Origin: UBA4733 sp036734945
Lineage (GTDB): Bacteria; Chloroflexota; UBA4733
Direction of reading: 5' to 3'
Assembly (NCBI GenBank): GCA_036734945.1
Contig: DAIMXP010000020.1
Span: 14,268-78,267 of the forward strand
DNA: 64,000 bases
The notes under the pieces were generated by a model. It saw only the letters and a program-made list of their open reading frames with translations, ran no database searches and had not been told where the DNA came from. Positions 17,536 to 25,962 of this stretch are shown piece by piece; positions within the stretch are counted from its first letter, which is position 1; every line of letters begins with the position of its first letter. A program made the translations under genes and the position numbers.

Positions 17536-19046
17536 TATTCGCCACCTCCTGCGGTCTCGGTACTGCGGTGATGCGGGAAGAGGATCACTTCCCGGATGGA
17601 GTGATTGTCGGTCAGCAGCATCACCAGGCGGTCTACCCCCAGGCCGATGCCGCCGGTGGGTGGCATGCCGTGCTGTAGCGCCAGCAGGTAGTCCTCGTCC
17701 AACTGGTGGGCATCCGTGTCGCCCTGGGCCGCCGCCCGCTGCTGGTCAAGGAAGCGCTCCCGCTGGTCGTCCGGGTCGTTCAACTCGCTGAAGGCGTTGC
17801 CTAGTTCAAACCCGGCGACGAACGGCTCGAAGCGTTCCACCAGTTGGGGGTCGTTCCGGTGCCGCTTGGCCAGCGGGGACAACTCCCAGGGGTAGTCCAG
17901 CAAGAAGGTCGGCCGCACAAGCGTCGGCTCAACATAGTTTTTGACGAGCTCGTCGATCATCTTGCCCCAGGAACCGCCCTCACCACAGCGCAGCCGGCGC
18001 TCTTGACAGGCGGCGGCCAGCGCTGCCGTATCACGGTGCCGACTGAAGTCCAGGCCGGTCGCCTCCAGGATGGCCTGGCGCATGGTCAGGCGTCGCCAGG
18101 GTGGGGCGAAGTCGATAGTGTTCCCCTGGTACGCCAGCGTCGTGCCGGAACAGACCTCCTGTACCACGGCCACCACCAGCGTTTCATAGAGGTCCATCAT
18201 GTCGTAGTAATCGGCGTAGGCTTGATACGCTTCCAGCATGGTGAATTCCGGGTTGTGCTTGTAGGAGATGCTCTCGTTGCGGAAGTCGTGGCCGATCTCG
18301 TAGACCTTGTCGAAGCCGCCGACGATCAGGCGCTTCAGGTAGAGCTCGTCGGAGATGCGCAGGTAGAGTTGCTGTTCGAGCTCGTTGTGGTAGGTCGCAA
18401 AGGGTCGCGCGCTCGCGCCGCCGTAGAGCGGCTGCAGCACGGGCGTTTCCACCTCCAGGAAGCCCCGCGTATCCAGGCTGCGCCGCAGGCAACTGACGAC
18501 ACGGCTGCGCAGGCGGAAGACCTCCCGGCTATGCTCGTTGCTCATCAGGTCGAGGTAGCGCTGGCGCTGGCGCAGTTCGACGTCCTTCAGCCCGTGGAAC
18601 TTCTCCGGCGGCGGCTGCAGCGCCTTAGCCAGCAGCGTCAGCGTCTGCACTCCGACCGACGGTTCGCCGGGGCGGGAACGCAGCGTCTCGCCCGTAGCGC
18701 CGATGATATCGCCGGCGTGCAGGTCGCGCAGCAGCGCCGCGCCGGCCTCGCCGAGCGCCTCGCGCCGCAGCAGCAGTTGCACGCGGCCACTATCGTCGCT
18801 GATATGGACGAAGGCGATGCGCCCCATATCGCGCATGACGCCCATGCGCCCGGCGACAGTGACACCGGTCGGCGTATCGGCCAGGGCTGCAGCTTCGGCG
18901 CAGGTGTGGCTGCGCCCAAAGGTCGTCGGAAAGGGGTTGATGCCCCGCGCCCGTAGCCGCTCCAGGGCCAGTCGTCGCTGGTTGGTCTCGTCGCTCGCGC
19001 TGGGAAGTTCGGTCCCAGTATGTTCGGTCCCAGCATGGTCAGTCAT
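17535..19046 (-). CDS. lysS: Lysyl-tRNA synthetase, class II
   Basis: About 503 residues. An OB-fold anticodon-binding domain (VTVAGRMGVMRDMGRIAFVHISD) precedes the catalytic domain with RNESISYKHNPEFTMLEAYQ (motif 2) and GGIGLGVDRLVMLLTDNHSIREVILFPHHR (motif 3). The ATG at 19046 is preferred because it follows the birA stop by 13 bases and homology starts soon after; a longer frame to 19187 runs inside birA. The middle gene of the operon, its stop overlapping the serS start. Confidence 0.97.
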   Translation of the reverse strand: MTDHAGTEHTGTELPSASDETNQRRLALERLRARGINPFPTTFGRSHTCAEAAALADTPTGVTVAGRMGVMRDMGRIAFVHISDDSGRVQLLLRREALGEAGAALLRDLHAGDIIGATGETLRSRPGEPSVGVQTLTLLAKALQPPPEKFHGLKDVELRQRQRYLDLMSNEHSREVFRLRSRVVSCLRRSLDTRGFLEVETPVLQPLYGGASARPFATYHNELEQQLYLRISDELYLKRLIVGGFDKVYEIGHDFRNESISYKHNPEFTMLEAYQAYADYYDMMDLYETLVVAVVQEVCSGTTLAYQGNTIDFAPPWRRLTMRQAILEATGLDFSRHRDTAALAAACQERRLRCGEGGSWGKMIDELVKNYVEPTLVRPTFLLDYPWELSPLAKRHRNDPQLVERFEPFVAGFELGNAFSELNDPDDQRERFLDQQRAAAQGDTDAHQLDEDYLLALQHGMPPTGGIGLGVDRLVMLLTDNHSIREVILFPHHRSTETAGGGE

Positions 19047-19059
19047 GGACGGTCTACTT

Positions 19060-19842
19060 TCAGCCGGTATGTCGGACCAATGCGCCGCTGCCGGCCGACA
19101 CACGAATGGTACCGCCGGTCGGCGTTTTGACGATAAGGGCGCCGGAGCCATCCACCGCCGTGGCCCGCCCAGCCACGGTATCTCCATCGCGTTCCACCGT
19201 CACCGAACTGCCCACGGTGTCCAGCAGCAGCCGCCAGGCCTCCTTGACGTGGTCAAGCCGACCCGCCAGGAAGCGCTCCAGCAGATGGTCCAGTTCGCGC
19301 AGCAGGCGCACCGCCACGTCGTTGCGCTCAGCCGGACGCAGGGCCCAGGCCGCCAGCGCCGTCGCAGCCGCCCCCACGTCATCCGGCGCTGCATGCACGT
19401 TCACGCCGATGCCCACCACCGCCAGCGCCGAGCCGGCGGGGATCTCCGTTAGGACCCCGGCGACCTTCAGGCCGCCCAGCAGGACATCGTTGGGCCACTT
19501 CAGGCGGGGCGGCACGCTGGTCAAGCCGCGCAAGGCTTGGGCCGTGGCGATAGCCGCCAGCGGTGTCAGCCAGGGGATCGCCTCCGGTTTGACGGGGACG
19601 TGTACGAGCACCGACAGGTGTACACCGGCGCCGGGCGACGAGCGCCAGTCGCGGCCCTGCGTGCCGCGTCCCGCCGTCTGGTAGCCGGCCACGACAGCAG
19701 TACCGGCGGCGGCGCCTTGCCGGATCAGGTTGCGGGCGACATCCTGGCTGGACGCCGTCTCCGGCAGATAGAGCACCGTCGCCCCGTAGACCGCGCCGGC
19801 GTCGACCACCAGGATTTCCGCAGCGTCACATTGCATCATCAT
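19060..19842 (-). CDS. birA: Biotin-[acetyl-CoA-carboxylase] ligase
   Basis: About 260 residues, attaching biotin to carboxylase carrier protein through biotinyl-AMP. GRGTQGRDWRSSPGAGVHLSV is the biotin/adenylate binding loop and KWPNDVLLGGLKVAGVLTE the catalytic core; a C-terminal SH3-like domain follows. There is no N-terminal DNA-binding HTH, so it is not a repressor. The start is uncertain: the ATG at 19842 lies only 13 bases after a terminator hairpin and lacks an SD. First gene of the birA-lysS-serS-orf operon. Confidence 0.9.
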   Translation of the reverse strand: MMMQCDAAEILVVDAGAVYGATVLYLPETASSQDVARNLIRQGAAAGTAVVAGYQTAGRGTQGRDWRSSPGAGVHLSVLVHVPVKPEAIPWLTPLAAIATAQALRGLTSVPPRLKWPNDVLLGGLKVAGVLTEIPAGSALAVVGIGVNVHAAPDDVGAAATALAAWALRPAERNDVAVRLLRELDHLLERFLAGRLDHVKEAWRLLLDTVGSSVTVERDGDTVAGRATAVDGSGALIVKTPTGGTIRVSAGSGALVRHTG

Positions 19843-19854
19843 GTCTGGGGATAG

Positions 19855-19893
19855 AAAAAGGCGGGGAGTGGAGGTTTCCCTCCACTCCCCGCC
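19855..19893 (-). terminator. Intrinsic terminator in the leader of birA-lysS-serS
   Basis: On the minus strand a perfect 15-bp stem (19879-19893 with 19860-19874) closed by a GAAA tetraloop is followed by five U residues (19855-19859). It ends 13 bases before the birA ATG, so it is either an attenuator of the operon or the end of a small RNA. On the plus strand there is no U-tract. Confidence 0.85.
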
Positions 19894-19915
19894 AGGTAGC
19901 TGCCGGGCAGCGACC

Positions 19916-19987
19916 CTAAACCGAGGACACCCCTTTGGAGTCCCGCATAGAAGCTGTGCCGCTGCCCGAGCAACTTGCACTACCCAC
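19916..19987 (-). CDS. Serine-rich 23-residue leader peptide (candidate attenuator)
   Basis: The GTG at 19987 stands 9 bases after AAAGGAGG (20004-19997), the strongest ribosome site in the region. The frame encodes MGSASCSGSGTASMRDSKGVSSV and stops at 19916, with 8 serines in 23 residues. Just downstream lie a stem of GGGCAGCG (19967-19960) with CGCTGCCC (19912-19905), then the terminator above, then birA-lysS-serS. This is the layout of an amino-acid attenuation leader sensing charged tRNA-Ser. Alternatives are a non-coding RNA or an RNA leader with no coding role. Confidence 0.5.
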   Translation of the reverse strand: MGSASCSGSGTASMRDSKGVSSV

Positions 19988-20014
19988 TACACACCACCTC
20001 CTTTCTTACAACCT

Positions 20015-20051
20015 GAGCGTACCATACTCCTGGCAGAATGACAATGCCGGT
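20015..20051 (-). promoter_or_regulatory. Candidate promoter for the leader and birA operon
   Basis: On the minus strand a TTGTCA-like -35 near 20045 and a TACGCT-like -10 near 20020, about 18 bases apart, lie just before the leader peptide's ribosome site. The -35 is good and the -10 weak. Confidence 0.35.
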
Positions 20052-20136
20052 CGGAATTAAGTCAGGGCCGAAAGGCGAGGTTCGCTGCACCTGCTATCAT
20101 CTACGGAAAAATCGCAGGCAGGAGAAGTCATCAGGC

Positions 20137-20305
20137 ATGATCATTGATACACACGTTCACGTCTGGGAACTGGATGCGCAGCAGCAACCGGCCCCTGGCG
20201 CAGGCCTTACGCTATGTCCAGCATGACCTGCCGGGTCTGACCGAGGAGGACCGTGCCAAGATCCTGGGCACAGTCCCCAAGACACTCTTCGGTTTCACCG
20301 CCTGA
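20137..20305 (+). pseudogene. Amidohydrolase remnant with internal deletion
   Basis: It begins MIIDTHVHVWELDAQQQPAPGA, as in the intact gene at 29484, then jumps within CTGGCGCA to the last 30 or so codons of that gene and ends with the same FxFTA stop region in another frame. In the intact paralogue CTGGCGCA occurs twice (29542-29549 and 30204-30211), 662 bases apart; recombination between them would give exactly this product, with a frameshift. The upstream ATCATCAGGC leader is also shared. Confidence 0.9.
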
Positions 20306-20353
20306 ACTGGTTCCTCAATTCAACCATTCGAAGAGGCCAGAGGAGCGGGCGCG

Positions 20354-21895
20354 CTACGGCTTGATCGGCACCTGCATACCGGCGTAGGGATTACAGGAAC
20401 CGTACTGCACGAACGAATCGTTGAGCAGCTTATTCAGCGAGCGCAGCGTCGTCTCCATCGTCGCCTGGCCGGTGAAGACGGGAGCGATTTCCTTGGCGTA
20501 CTCGTTATAGGCGTCCAGCGTCCGGTACTGCCGGAAGTGAATGCCGTAAGGGTGGTTGTAGGTATCAGACATGACCTTGATGTGGGCCGGCGGTGGGTTG
20601 GAGCCATACTTGGGCTTCAGCGCGTTCAGACTCGGCACTTCCACTTTATTCTGGGCGAAGTACGTCTGCACGTCGGTGCTGGCCAGCCACTTGATGAAGC
20701 TGTAGGCTAGGTCCGGCTGTTTCGAGGCGACGGCGGCCTCGTTGGGGTTGCCGGACACGATAGGCACGCCCATCACGCCCTGCGTCCGGCCGGGGAAAGG
20801 CGCAATATCCCAGTCGAATTCCCCTTGCATCTGCTTGATGTTCTGTTCAACGTTGGCGGAGGCGCGGATGTAGAGCGCGGTCTTCCCTGCGCGAAACGCA
20901 TCCGTCACGCCGGCCTTGGTGAGCGCATCGCTGTCGGCGGTGGTCAGGACGCACTGTTTCGTCCGGACCAGGTCGAGCACGTAGTTGTGGGCGGCGATAG
21001 ACTCGGGCGAGTCGAGTGTGAACTGCATCTTCTGGAAGTCAGCCCACTGCCCACCGAAGGTCCAGACGAACATGCCGTTGCTCTCGCTCATGCCCGTGTA
21101 TCCCATCTGCAGACCCCATTGCGTCGCCTTGTTATCGAGGCCGCGCTTGGTCGTCTTGACAGCGATCTCCGCCATGTCGTCCAACGTCCACTGGCCCTTG
21201 AGGTCATCCCACGGGTCTTTGGCGCCGGCCGCCTTGATGAGGGTCTTGTTGAAGTACACCTGACGGGGGTCGTTGTCGAAGGGCATGGCGTAGTTCTTGC
21301 CGCACCAGGACTCCAGGCCGATGAGGCCGTAGTCGTGGGCGAGATCAATCTTATCAACCTTGAGCCGACTACCAAGCTCGAGGAAGACGCCTTGATCGAA
21401 CAGCTTGACGTGGCCGAAGTTGTTGGCGTTCATCGTGTCTGGCGGGGTGTTGCTGGCGAACTCCACCGGCAGCTTGGCAGTCCAGTCGTTGTAGGCGAAG
21501 ACTTGTACGTCGAGCTTTGCGCCGAACTGCTGTTCAAACGAGGGGAAGAGGGGCTTCAGGTTGGTCATCATCTCCGCCCACCAGGTCTGATAGACCAGGG
21601 TGGGAGTGCCTTTGGCTACCGGCAGGGCGGTCGCGGCGACCGACGCCGTGGCCGGACCGGCGGATGTCGCGGCAATACGGGTGGTCGCAGCCGCCGTTGT
21701 CGCTGCTGCCTGAGTGCTCGCGACGGCACTGGTGGCCGGACCTGCCGCTGCGGAGGTGGCTTGCGCCGCCGTTACCGCCGCCGAGGATGCAGCGGCGCCT
21801 CCGCAGGCGGCCAGCACCGAAAGCGCGGCGGTGGCGGCGCTCCCCTGACCGATCGTCAGGAGCAACTGTCGCCGGGAAAAGGCACGAGGCTGCAC
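20354..21895 (-). CDS. Extracellular sugar-binding lipoprotein (ABC family 1)
   Basis: A 513-residue binder. FSRRQLLLTIG (residues 6-16) is a twin-arginine-like signal and VLAAC gives lipid-modified Cys31. After an Ala-rich linker the mature part begins PTLVYQTWWAEMMTNLKPLF, with ALYIRASANVEQ and AAVASKQPDLAYSFIKWLAS, as in family-1 sugar binders. The upstream DNA to about 22111 (216 bases) is non-coding; a TTGACA-containing block at 22064-22081 repeats the promoter block of the binder at 1023-2552. No permease adjoins. Confidence 0.9.
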   Translation of the reverse strand: MQPRAFSRRQLLLTIGQGSAATAALSVLAACGGAAASSAAVTAAQATSAAAGPATSAVASTQAAATTAAATTRIAATSAGPATASVAATALPVAKGTPTLVYQTWWAEMMTNLKPLFPSFEQQFGAKLDVQVFAYNDWTAKLPVEFASNTPPDTMNANNFGHVKLFDQGVFLELGSRLKVDKIDLAHDYGLIGLESWCGKNYAMPFDNDPRQVYFNKTLIKAAGAKDPWDDLKGQWTLDDMAEIAVKTTKRGLDNKATQWGLQMGYTGMSESNGMFVWTFGGQWADFQKMQFTLDSPESIAAHNYVLDLVRTKQCVLTTADSDALTKAGVTDAFRAGKTALYIRASANVEQNIKQMQGEFDWDIAPFPGRTQGVMGVPIVSGNPNEAAVASKQPDLAYSFIKWLASTDVQTYFAQNKVEVPSLNALKPKYGSNPPPAHIKVMSDTYNHPYGIHFRQYRTLDAYNEYAKEIAPVFTGQATMETTLRSLNKLLNDSFVQYGSCNPYAGMQVPIKP

Positions 21896-22111
21896 GGTCT
21901 AGTCTCCTTCCTGATTGTTACCTACGACGAAGCGTCCGCCCGTCCCGGCTGCATGGCGCTAAAGAGGAACCGCGCCGGCGGATCCGGGTGACTCGCTGCC
22001 CGTGGGGAGCGCCGATGGTGGAAAGGACGGGAAGGAAAACGTCGCTTACTAGTACCAGGTGTCAATGCCGGTTGTCAAGCCGAACCTTCGGGTAATGCAA
22101 AGACCCTGGTA

Positions 22112-24454
22112 TCACGTCGGGCGGTACGTCTCGTTGCCGACGCTGGAAACGACGCGGGGCCAGGCGGCCGGGCAGAGGTACTCGGTGGTGGTGCAAGACT
22201 GGTGGACACCCGGCTGGACGTGGGGCTGCCACGGTGTCTTGAAATAGGCCTCGTAGATGGCGCGGCTGATGGGCCCAGCGACATCGGCCCCTTCACCTGC
22301 ATGTTCCGCCATCGCCACGATGGCGATCTCCGGCTTGTCGGCCGGCGCGAAGCTGGCGAACCAGGCGTGCGGCTGCGCCTGGCCACTCTGCGCAGTCCCG
22401 GTCTTGCCGGCCACGGCGATCGGGAAGTCGCGGAAGGCCCAGGAGCCGGTGCCGAGCCAGTTATCGGTCTCGTCGATCACGCGGCGCATGGCCGCCCGCA
22501 CGGACGCCAGTTCATCGGCGCTCACCGGCAACGTGCCCCGCTGCTTGACCGGCGCCGGCATGCTCTGCTCGCCGGTGGGGGCCAGCACCTTGTCGACGAC
22601 GCGCGGCGTCCAGAGCGTGCCGCCGTTGGCGATGGCAGCAATCCAACTCACCATCTGCAGCGGCGTCACCAGCAGCGATCCCTGCCCAATGGCCAGGTTC
22701 ACCGGATCACCCGGATACCAGGGTTCGTGTTGCGTCTGCTGCTTCCAGGCCGGACTGGGCAGGAGGCCGGCCGCCTCTACCAGGCCGACGATGCCGGTCG
22801 TCTCCCCGACGCCGAAGCCCTTGGCGAGGTCGGGGAAGACGGTGTGCCCCTTGCCGTCCAGGGTATGGCCGACCTCGTAAAAGACGATGTCGCAGGACTG
22901 CGCCAGTCCCTCGGTAAGATTGATGTGGCCGTGCCCGCTGATCTTCCAGCAGTGCATTTCAATGCCGAGGGCGTTCCAGACACCGGTGCAGGTGAACATG
23001 GAACTCGGGCTGAACATGGAACTGCCCAGGGCGGAGGACATGGTGACGGTCTTGAAGGTCGAGCCGGCCGGGTAGGCGCCTAGCGTTGGCCGGTTGTTCA
23101 GCGGCTGGTTGGCATTCTGGAAGAGCGCCTGCGCCTGCGCCTGGGACAGCCCCAGGATGAAGCTGTTGGCGTCGAAGCTCGGCGCGCTGGCGAGCGCCAG
23201 CAGCGAGCCGTCGCTGATCCGCATGACGGCCACACTGCCGTTAAGCTTGCCGAGGGCATCCTGCGCCACCTTCTGCAGCGCCATGTCCAGGGTCAGCACG
23301 ATGTTGCTGCCGCGCAGCGGCGCGCGCTGGGCGATCACCGTGAACACTGTGCCGTCCGGCGTCACCACCGCCAGTTCGCCGCCGCGTTTGCCGGCCAGCG
23401 TCGCCTCGCCCCAGTGCTCCAGGCCGGTGCGTCCGATCCAGTCGCCGCTCAGGTAGCCGTCCTGCCACTTCGTCGTGAGCTCGTCGGCGCTGATCTCGCC
23501 CAGGTAGCCGACGGACTGCGCGGCCAGGTCCTTCAGCGGATAGCCCCGCAACGGTTCGTCGGAGAAGAGGATGCCCGGCGTGTTCTTCAGCGTGGTCTGG
23601 ATGGCAGTAAGCTGGTCGGGCGGCACGACCTGCACCGGCTGCAGCCAGGTCGGGTTCGCCTTGGCCTTGTCGTACAGCGCTTGCAGCTTGGGCAGCGGAT
23701 AGTTCAGGGCCTTGCTGACGGCGGCCAGCGTGCCGGGCACGTCCTGCATCTTGCCCGGCGCCAGTCCCAGGTTGGTATAGGTCGTCTGGGTCGCCACCTT
23801 GACGCCGTTGCGGTCCACAATCTCGCCGCGCGGCAGGCTCTCCGGCGTCATGTGGATCAGGTTCGCCCCGGCCAGGTCTTTGAAGATCAGCGAGGGGAGC
23901 CACTGGACCAGCCAGCGGTCGCCTTCCTGGATTAGCGCCGCCGTGTTGTCTTCCTCGATCGTGCCCACCAGCGCCGTTTGCATGGTGACGTGGTAACGCT
24001 GCGTCGGGCTATGGACATCCTCGGTCGGCAGGACCTTGGCAACCAGGCTGATGATGCTGGCGACATCCCAGATGGCGGTGTAGCGCGTGACAAAGGCGTC
24101 CTTGGTGATTGTAGCCTGCGCCTCCTGACTCAGGAGGGTGTACATTGTCGGGTAGTCCTGCGCCGCCCAGGCGGTCAGGAAGGCTGTCGTCGCCCCCTGG
24201 GGGGTGTTCGTGGGCAAGGGGGTCGGCGTGGGTGGTACCGGAGTCACTGTCGCCGGCACAGGAGTGGGTACCGCTGGCGTAGCGCTGGCGGCATTCTGCC
24301 CGACGGTCGCCGTGTCTGCCTTCAGCCCGACGCCGCCGGCACAGGCCGCCAGGGAAAGGGCTGTGCTGCCGAGCGCCAGGAGGCCGAGCAACTCCCGCCG
24401 GCCCAGCCGGCCCGCCAGGCGTCGCGTTACATAGGTTGGCGCTGGTGTGGTCAC
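22112..24454 (-). CDS. Penicillin-binding protein with MecA-type NTF2 domain, predicted lipoprotein
   Basis: A 780-residue peptidoglycan transpeptidase. The N-terminus has GRRELLGLLALGSTALSLAAC (lipobox Cys38), so it is anchored by lipid, not by a transmembrane helix. A Pro/Thr/Val linker (60-85) leads to an NTF2-like MecA_N domain (about 88-195), a dimerisation domain (about 200-370) and a transpeptidase domain with STFK (Ser465), SCD (Ser520) and KTG (684-686), all intact. The STFK/SxN/KTG triad places it among class B PBPs. The MecA_N fold is known from PBP2a and many Firmicute PBPs; a lipobox on such a protein is unusual. Confidence 0.92.
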   Translation of the reverse strand: MTTPAPTYVTRRLAGRLGRRELLGLLALGSTALSLAACAGGVGLKADTATVGQNAASATPAVPTPVPATVTPVPPTPTPLPTNTPQGATTAFLTAWAAQDYPTMYTLLSQEAQATITKDAFVTRYTAIWDVASIISLVAKVLPTEDVHSPTQRYHVTMQTALVGTIEEDNTAALIQEGDRWLVQWLPSLIFKDLAGANLIHMTPESLPRGEIVDRNGVKVATQTTYTNLGLAPGKMQDVPGTLAAVSKALNYPLPKLQALYDKAKANPTWLQPVQVVPPDQLTAIQTTLKNTPGILFSDEPLRGYPLKDLAAQSVGYLGEISADELTTKWQDGYLSGDWIGRTGLEHWGEATLAGKRGGELAVVTPDGTVFTVIAQRAPLRGSNIVLTLDMALQKVAQDALGKLNGSVAVMRISDGSLLALASAPSFDANSFILGLSQAQAQALFQNANQPLNNRPTLGAYPAGSTFKTVTMSSALGSSMFSPSSMFTCTGVWNALGIEMHCWKISGHGHINLTEGLAQSCDIVFYEVGHTLDGKGHTVFPDLAKGFGVGETTGIVGLVEAAGLLPSPAWKQQTQHEPWYPGDPVNLAIGQGSLLVTPLQMVSWIAAIANGGTLWTPRVVDKVLAPTGEQSMPAPVKQRGTLPVSADELASVRAAMRRVIDETDNWLGTGSWAFRDFPIAVAGKTGTAQSGQAQPHAWFASFAPADKPEIAIVAMAEHAGEGADVAGPISRAIYEAYFKTPWQPHVQPGVHQSCTTTEYLCPAAWPRVVSSVGNETYRPT

Positions 24455-24636
24455 GCTGCATCTCCATCAGGATCACGTCCAAGCCGACCGGACATGTCCA
24501 GTGTACCAAGGACGGTTTCCGCCGGTACCAGTGATCCTTCAGCAAAACTTTAGTTTGGCCGCCCCGCAGTTCAGCCGGGGCACGTAGTCTCAAGGCTGAC
24601 GATGGCGTGACGCGCTGGATGGAATGAGGTACTACA

Positions 24637-25092
24637 GTGATCGGTCGCCGACTCCGTGCTCTGCTGGTGGCGACGTTGGCGTTCGTCGGCCTTGTCTGGT
24701 GCCTCGGTCGCCTGGAAGCGCTGGGAGCGCCCTTCCTGCCGGCGTTTCTTACCGGAGCGATCCCGCCTGCCATCCAATCGGCCGTTGCCAACCTGGGGCA
24801 GGACGTAACCGCGCTGGCGCTGCAACTGGGCGCTTTGCTGGTGACAATCCTCCAGATTGCCGTGGCCGCCCTGGCGCTGGTGGCTGTCCTCGCGCTCCTG
24901 GTGGCGATCCGCCGCCCCCGCCCAACACTCCGGGGCAGCGTGACGACCTTTCAGGCGCCCCGCGCTGCCGCGAGCAACGCTGCGCCGATCGCCCTCCTGC
25001 AACGCTGCCCCGGCTGCGGCCGGCCGGTGCAGTCGGATTGGGTAGCCTGCCCCACCTGCATGGTGAGCCTGCCGGCCCGCCGCGTCTCCTAA
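24637..25092 (+). CDS. Membrane protein with C-terminal zinc ribbon
   Basis: A 151-residue protein with a GTG start. Two hydrophobic segments (about residues 8-30 and 60-92) are followed by a cytoplasmic tail ending in CPGCGRPVQSDWVACPTC, a CxxC-14-CxxC zinc ribbon. I recognise only this arrangement, common in small bacterial membrane proteins of unknown function. Divergent from the PBP gene. Confidence 0.7.
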   Translation: MIGRRLRALLVATLAFVGLVWCLGRLEALGAPFLPAFLTGAIPPAIQSAVANLGQDVTALALQLGALLVTILQIAVAALALVAVLALLVAIRRPRPTLRGSVTTFQAPRAAASNAAPIALLQRCPGCGRPVQSDWVACPTCMVSLPARRVS

Positions 25093-25153
25093 CCCGATGG
25101 CTTACCCGCCAAAGAACGGCGCGAACCGGGCTTCGGGCAACTCCCCTGCCGCA

Positions 25154-25627
25154 TCAGCCGCGCGGTACCCCGGGCAGGCTGTCCACCAGTCCCCCACAGA
25201 AGTAGATGACGTCGCCGTTGGCGCGCCCGACGGCGTAAATCGCCCTGGGGTGGTCGTGCTGGGTGCTGGTGGTCTTGAAGTCCCGCAATGCGACTTCGTC
25301 GACCTCAATGCCCAGCCCCGGCCCCTCCGGCACGCCCGCCGCCTTGCCGGCCAGGTCGAACAGCGCCATCTGCAGACCGGCGCCGAGGCTGTCGTCCCAC
25401 ATGCACTCGGCGGGGGCTTTCCCCTGCACCCGCGCGACCGCCGCGTCCGTCACGCGGCCCCAGGTGTAGTTGGGCAGCGTCTCGCCATAGCCGACGAGAT
25501 CGCTGTCGGTCGTGATCCGGCAGACCTCGCTGATGTGCCAGCCCGAGATGTCGCGCGCCGTGTTGCGGTCGGGAACCTCGTAGAAGGGCACGTCCACCAA
25601 GAACCGCTCAACGCCGGTAATGCGCAT
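25154..25627 (-). pseudogene. Mandelate-racemase/enolase-superfamily gene with internal deletion
   Basis: The N-terminal capping domain is present (MRITGVERFLVDVPFYEV to ALFDLAGKAAGVP) but the TIM-barrel with its metal-binding Asp/Glu triad is gone; the frame passes directly into PEGPGLGIEVDEVALRD, the closing segment of the C-terminal domain. The family is usually 360-400 residues and here 157. The frame is preserved across the junction, yet catalysis is impossible. Confidence 0.75.
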
Positions 25628-25644
25628 GGTCTCCTCCTCCTGGC

Positions 25645-25940
25645 CTACTTGTATTTGTCCATCACCGTCTGCGCCGCCTGCTTGAGTTGGGTGAGGGTCG
25701 TCTTGGGATCGGCTTTGCCGGTAAGCATATCGCTCCAGGGCTTCCCAAGTGCTGCGGAGACGTCGGCCGACCCCGGAGTGGGCCAGTAGGCATAGGCCGT
25801 TGCCTTCCCCTCACCGTCGCCGTCACCGTGGAGGCAGTGGTCGCCATCGCGGCCGCGCCGCAGGCTGCCAGCAGAACTGCTCCGCCACCCGTCAGGGACA
25901 GCGTGGAGAGAAACTGGCGACGCGTCAGGCATGTGGCATC
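25645..25940 (-). pseudogene. Sugar-binding lipoprotein remnant with internal deletion
   Basis: One frame reads LTRRQFLSTLSLTGGGAVLLAAC, a twin-arginine lipoprotein signal; a second frame reads YWPTPGSADVSAALGKPWSDMLTGKADPK to a normal C-terminus. About 400 residues of the mature protein are missing and the two parts are out of frame. It ends 18 bases after the enolase-family remnant and just beyond an intact binder. Confidence 0.8.
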
Positions 25941-25962
25941 GGGTACGGTCGTCGCCTGTGTG

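Noticed and set aside
19855..20010. 6S RNA or T-box in the birA leader
   Set aside because: The stem closing a would-be 6S bubble is only about 5 bp and no T-box AGGGUGG or UGGN element is seen. Left as an alternative to the leader-peptide model, not as a call.
20038..20226. 62-codon frame covering the amidohydrolase relic
   Set aside because: It is only the relic's upstream region plus its truncated beginning; the start lacks an SD.
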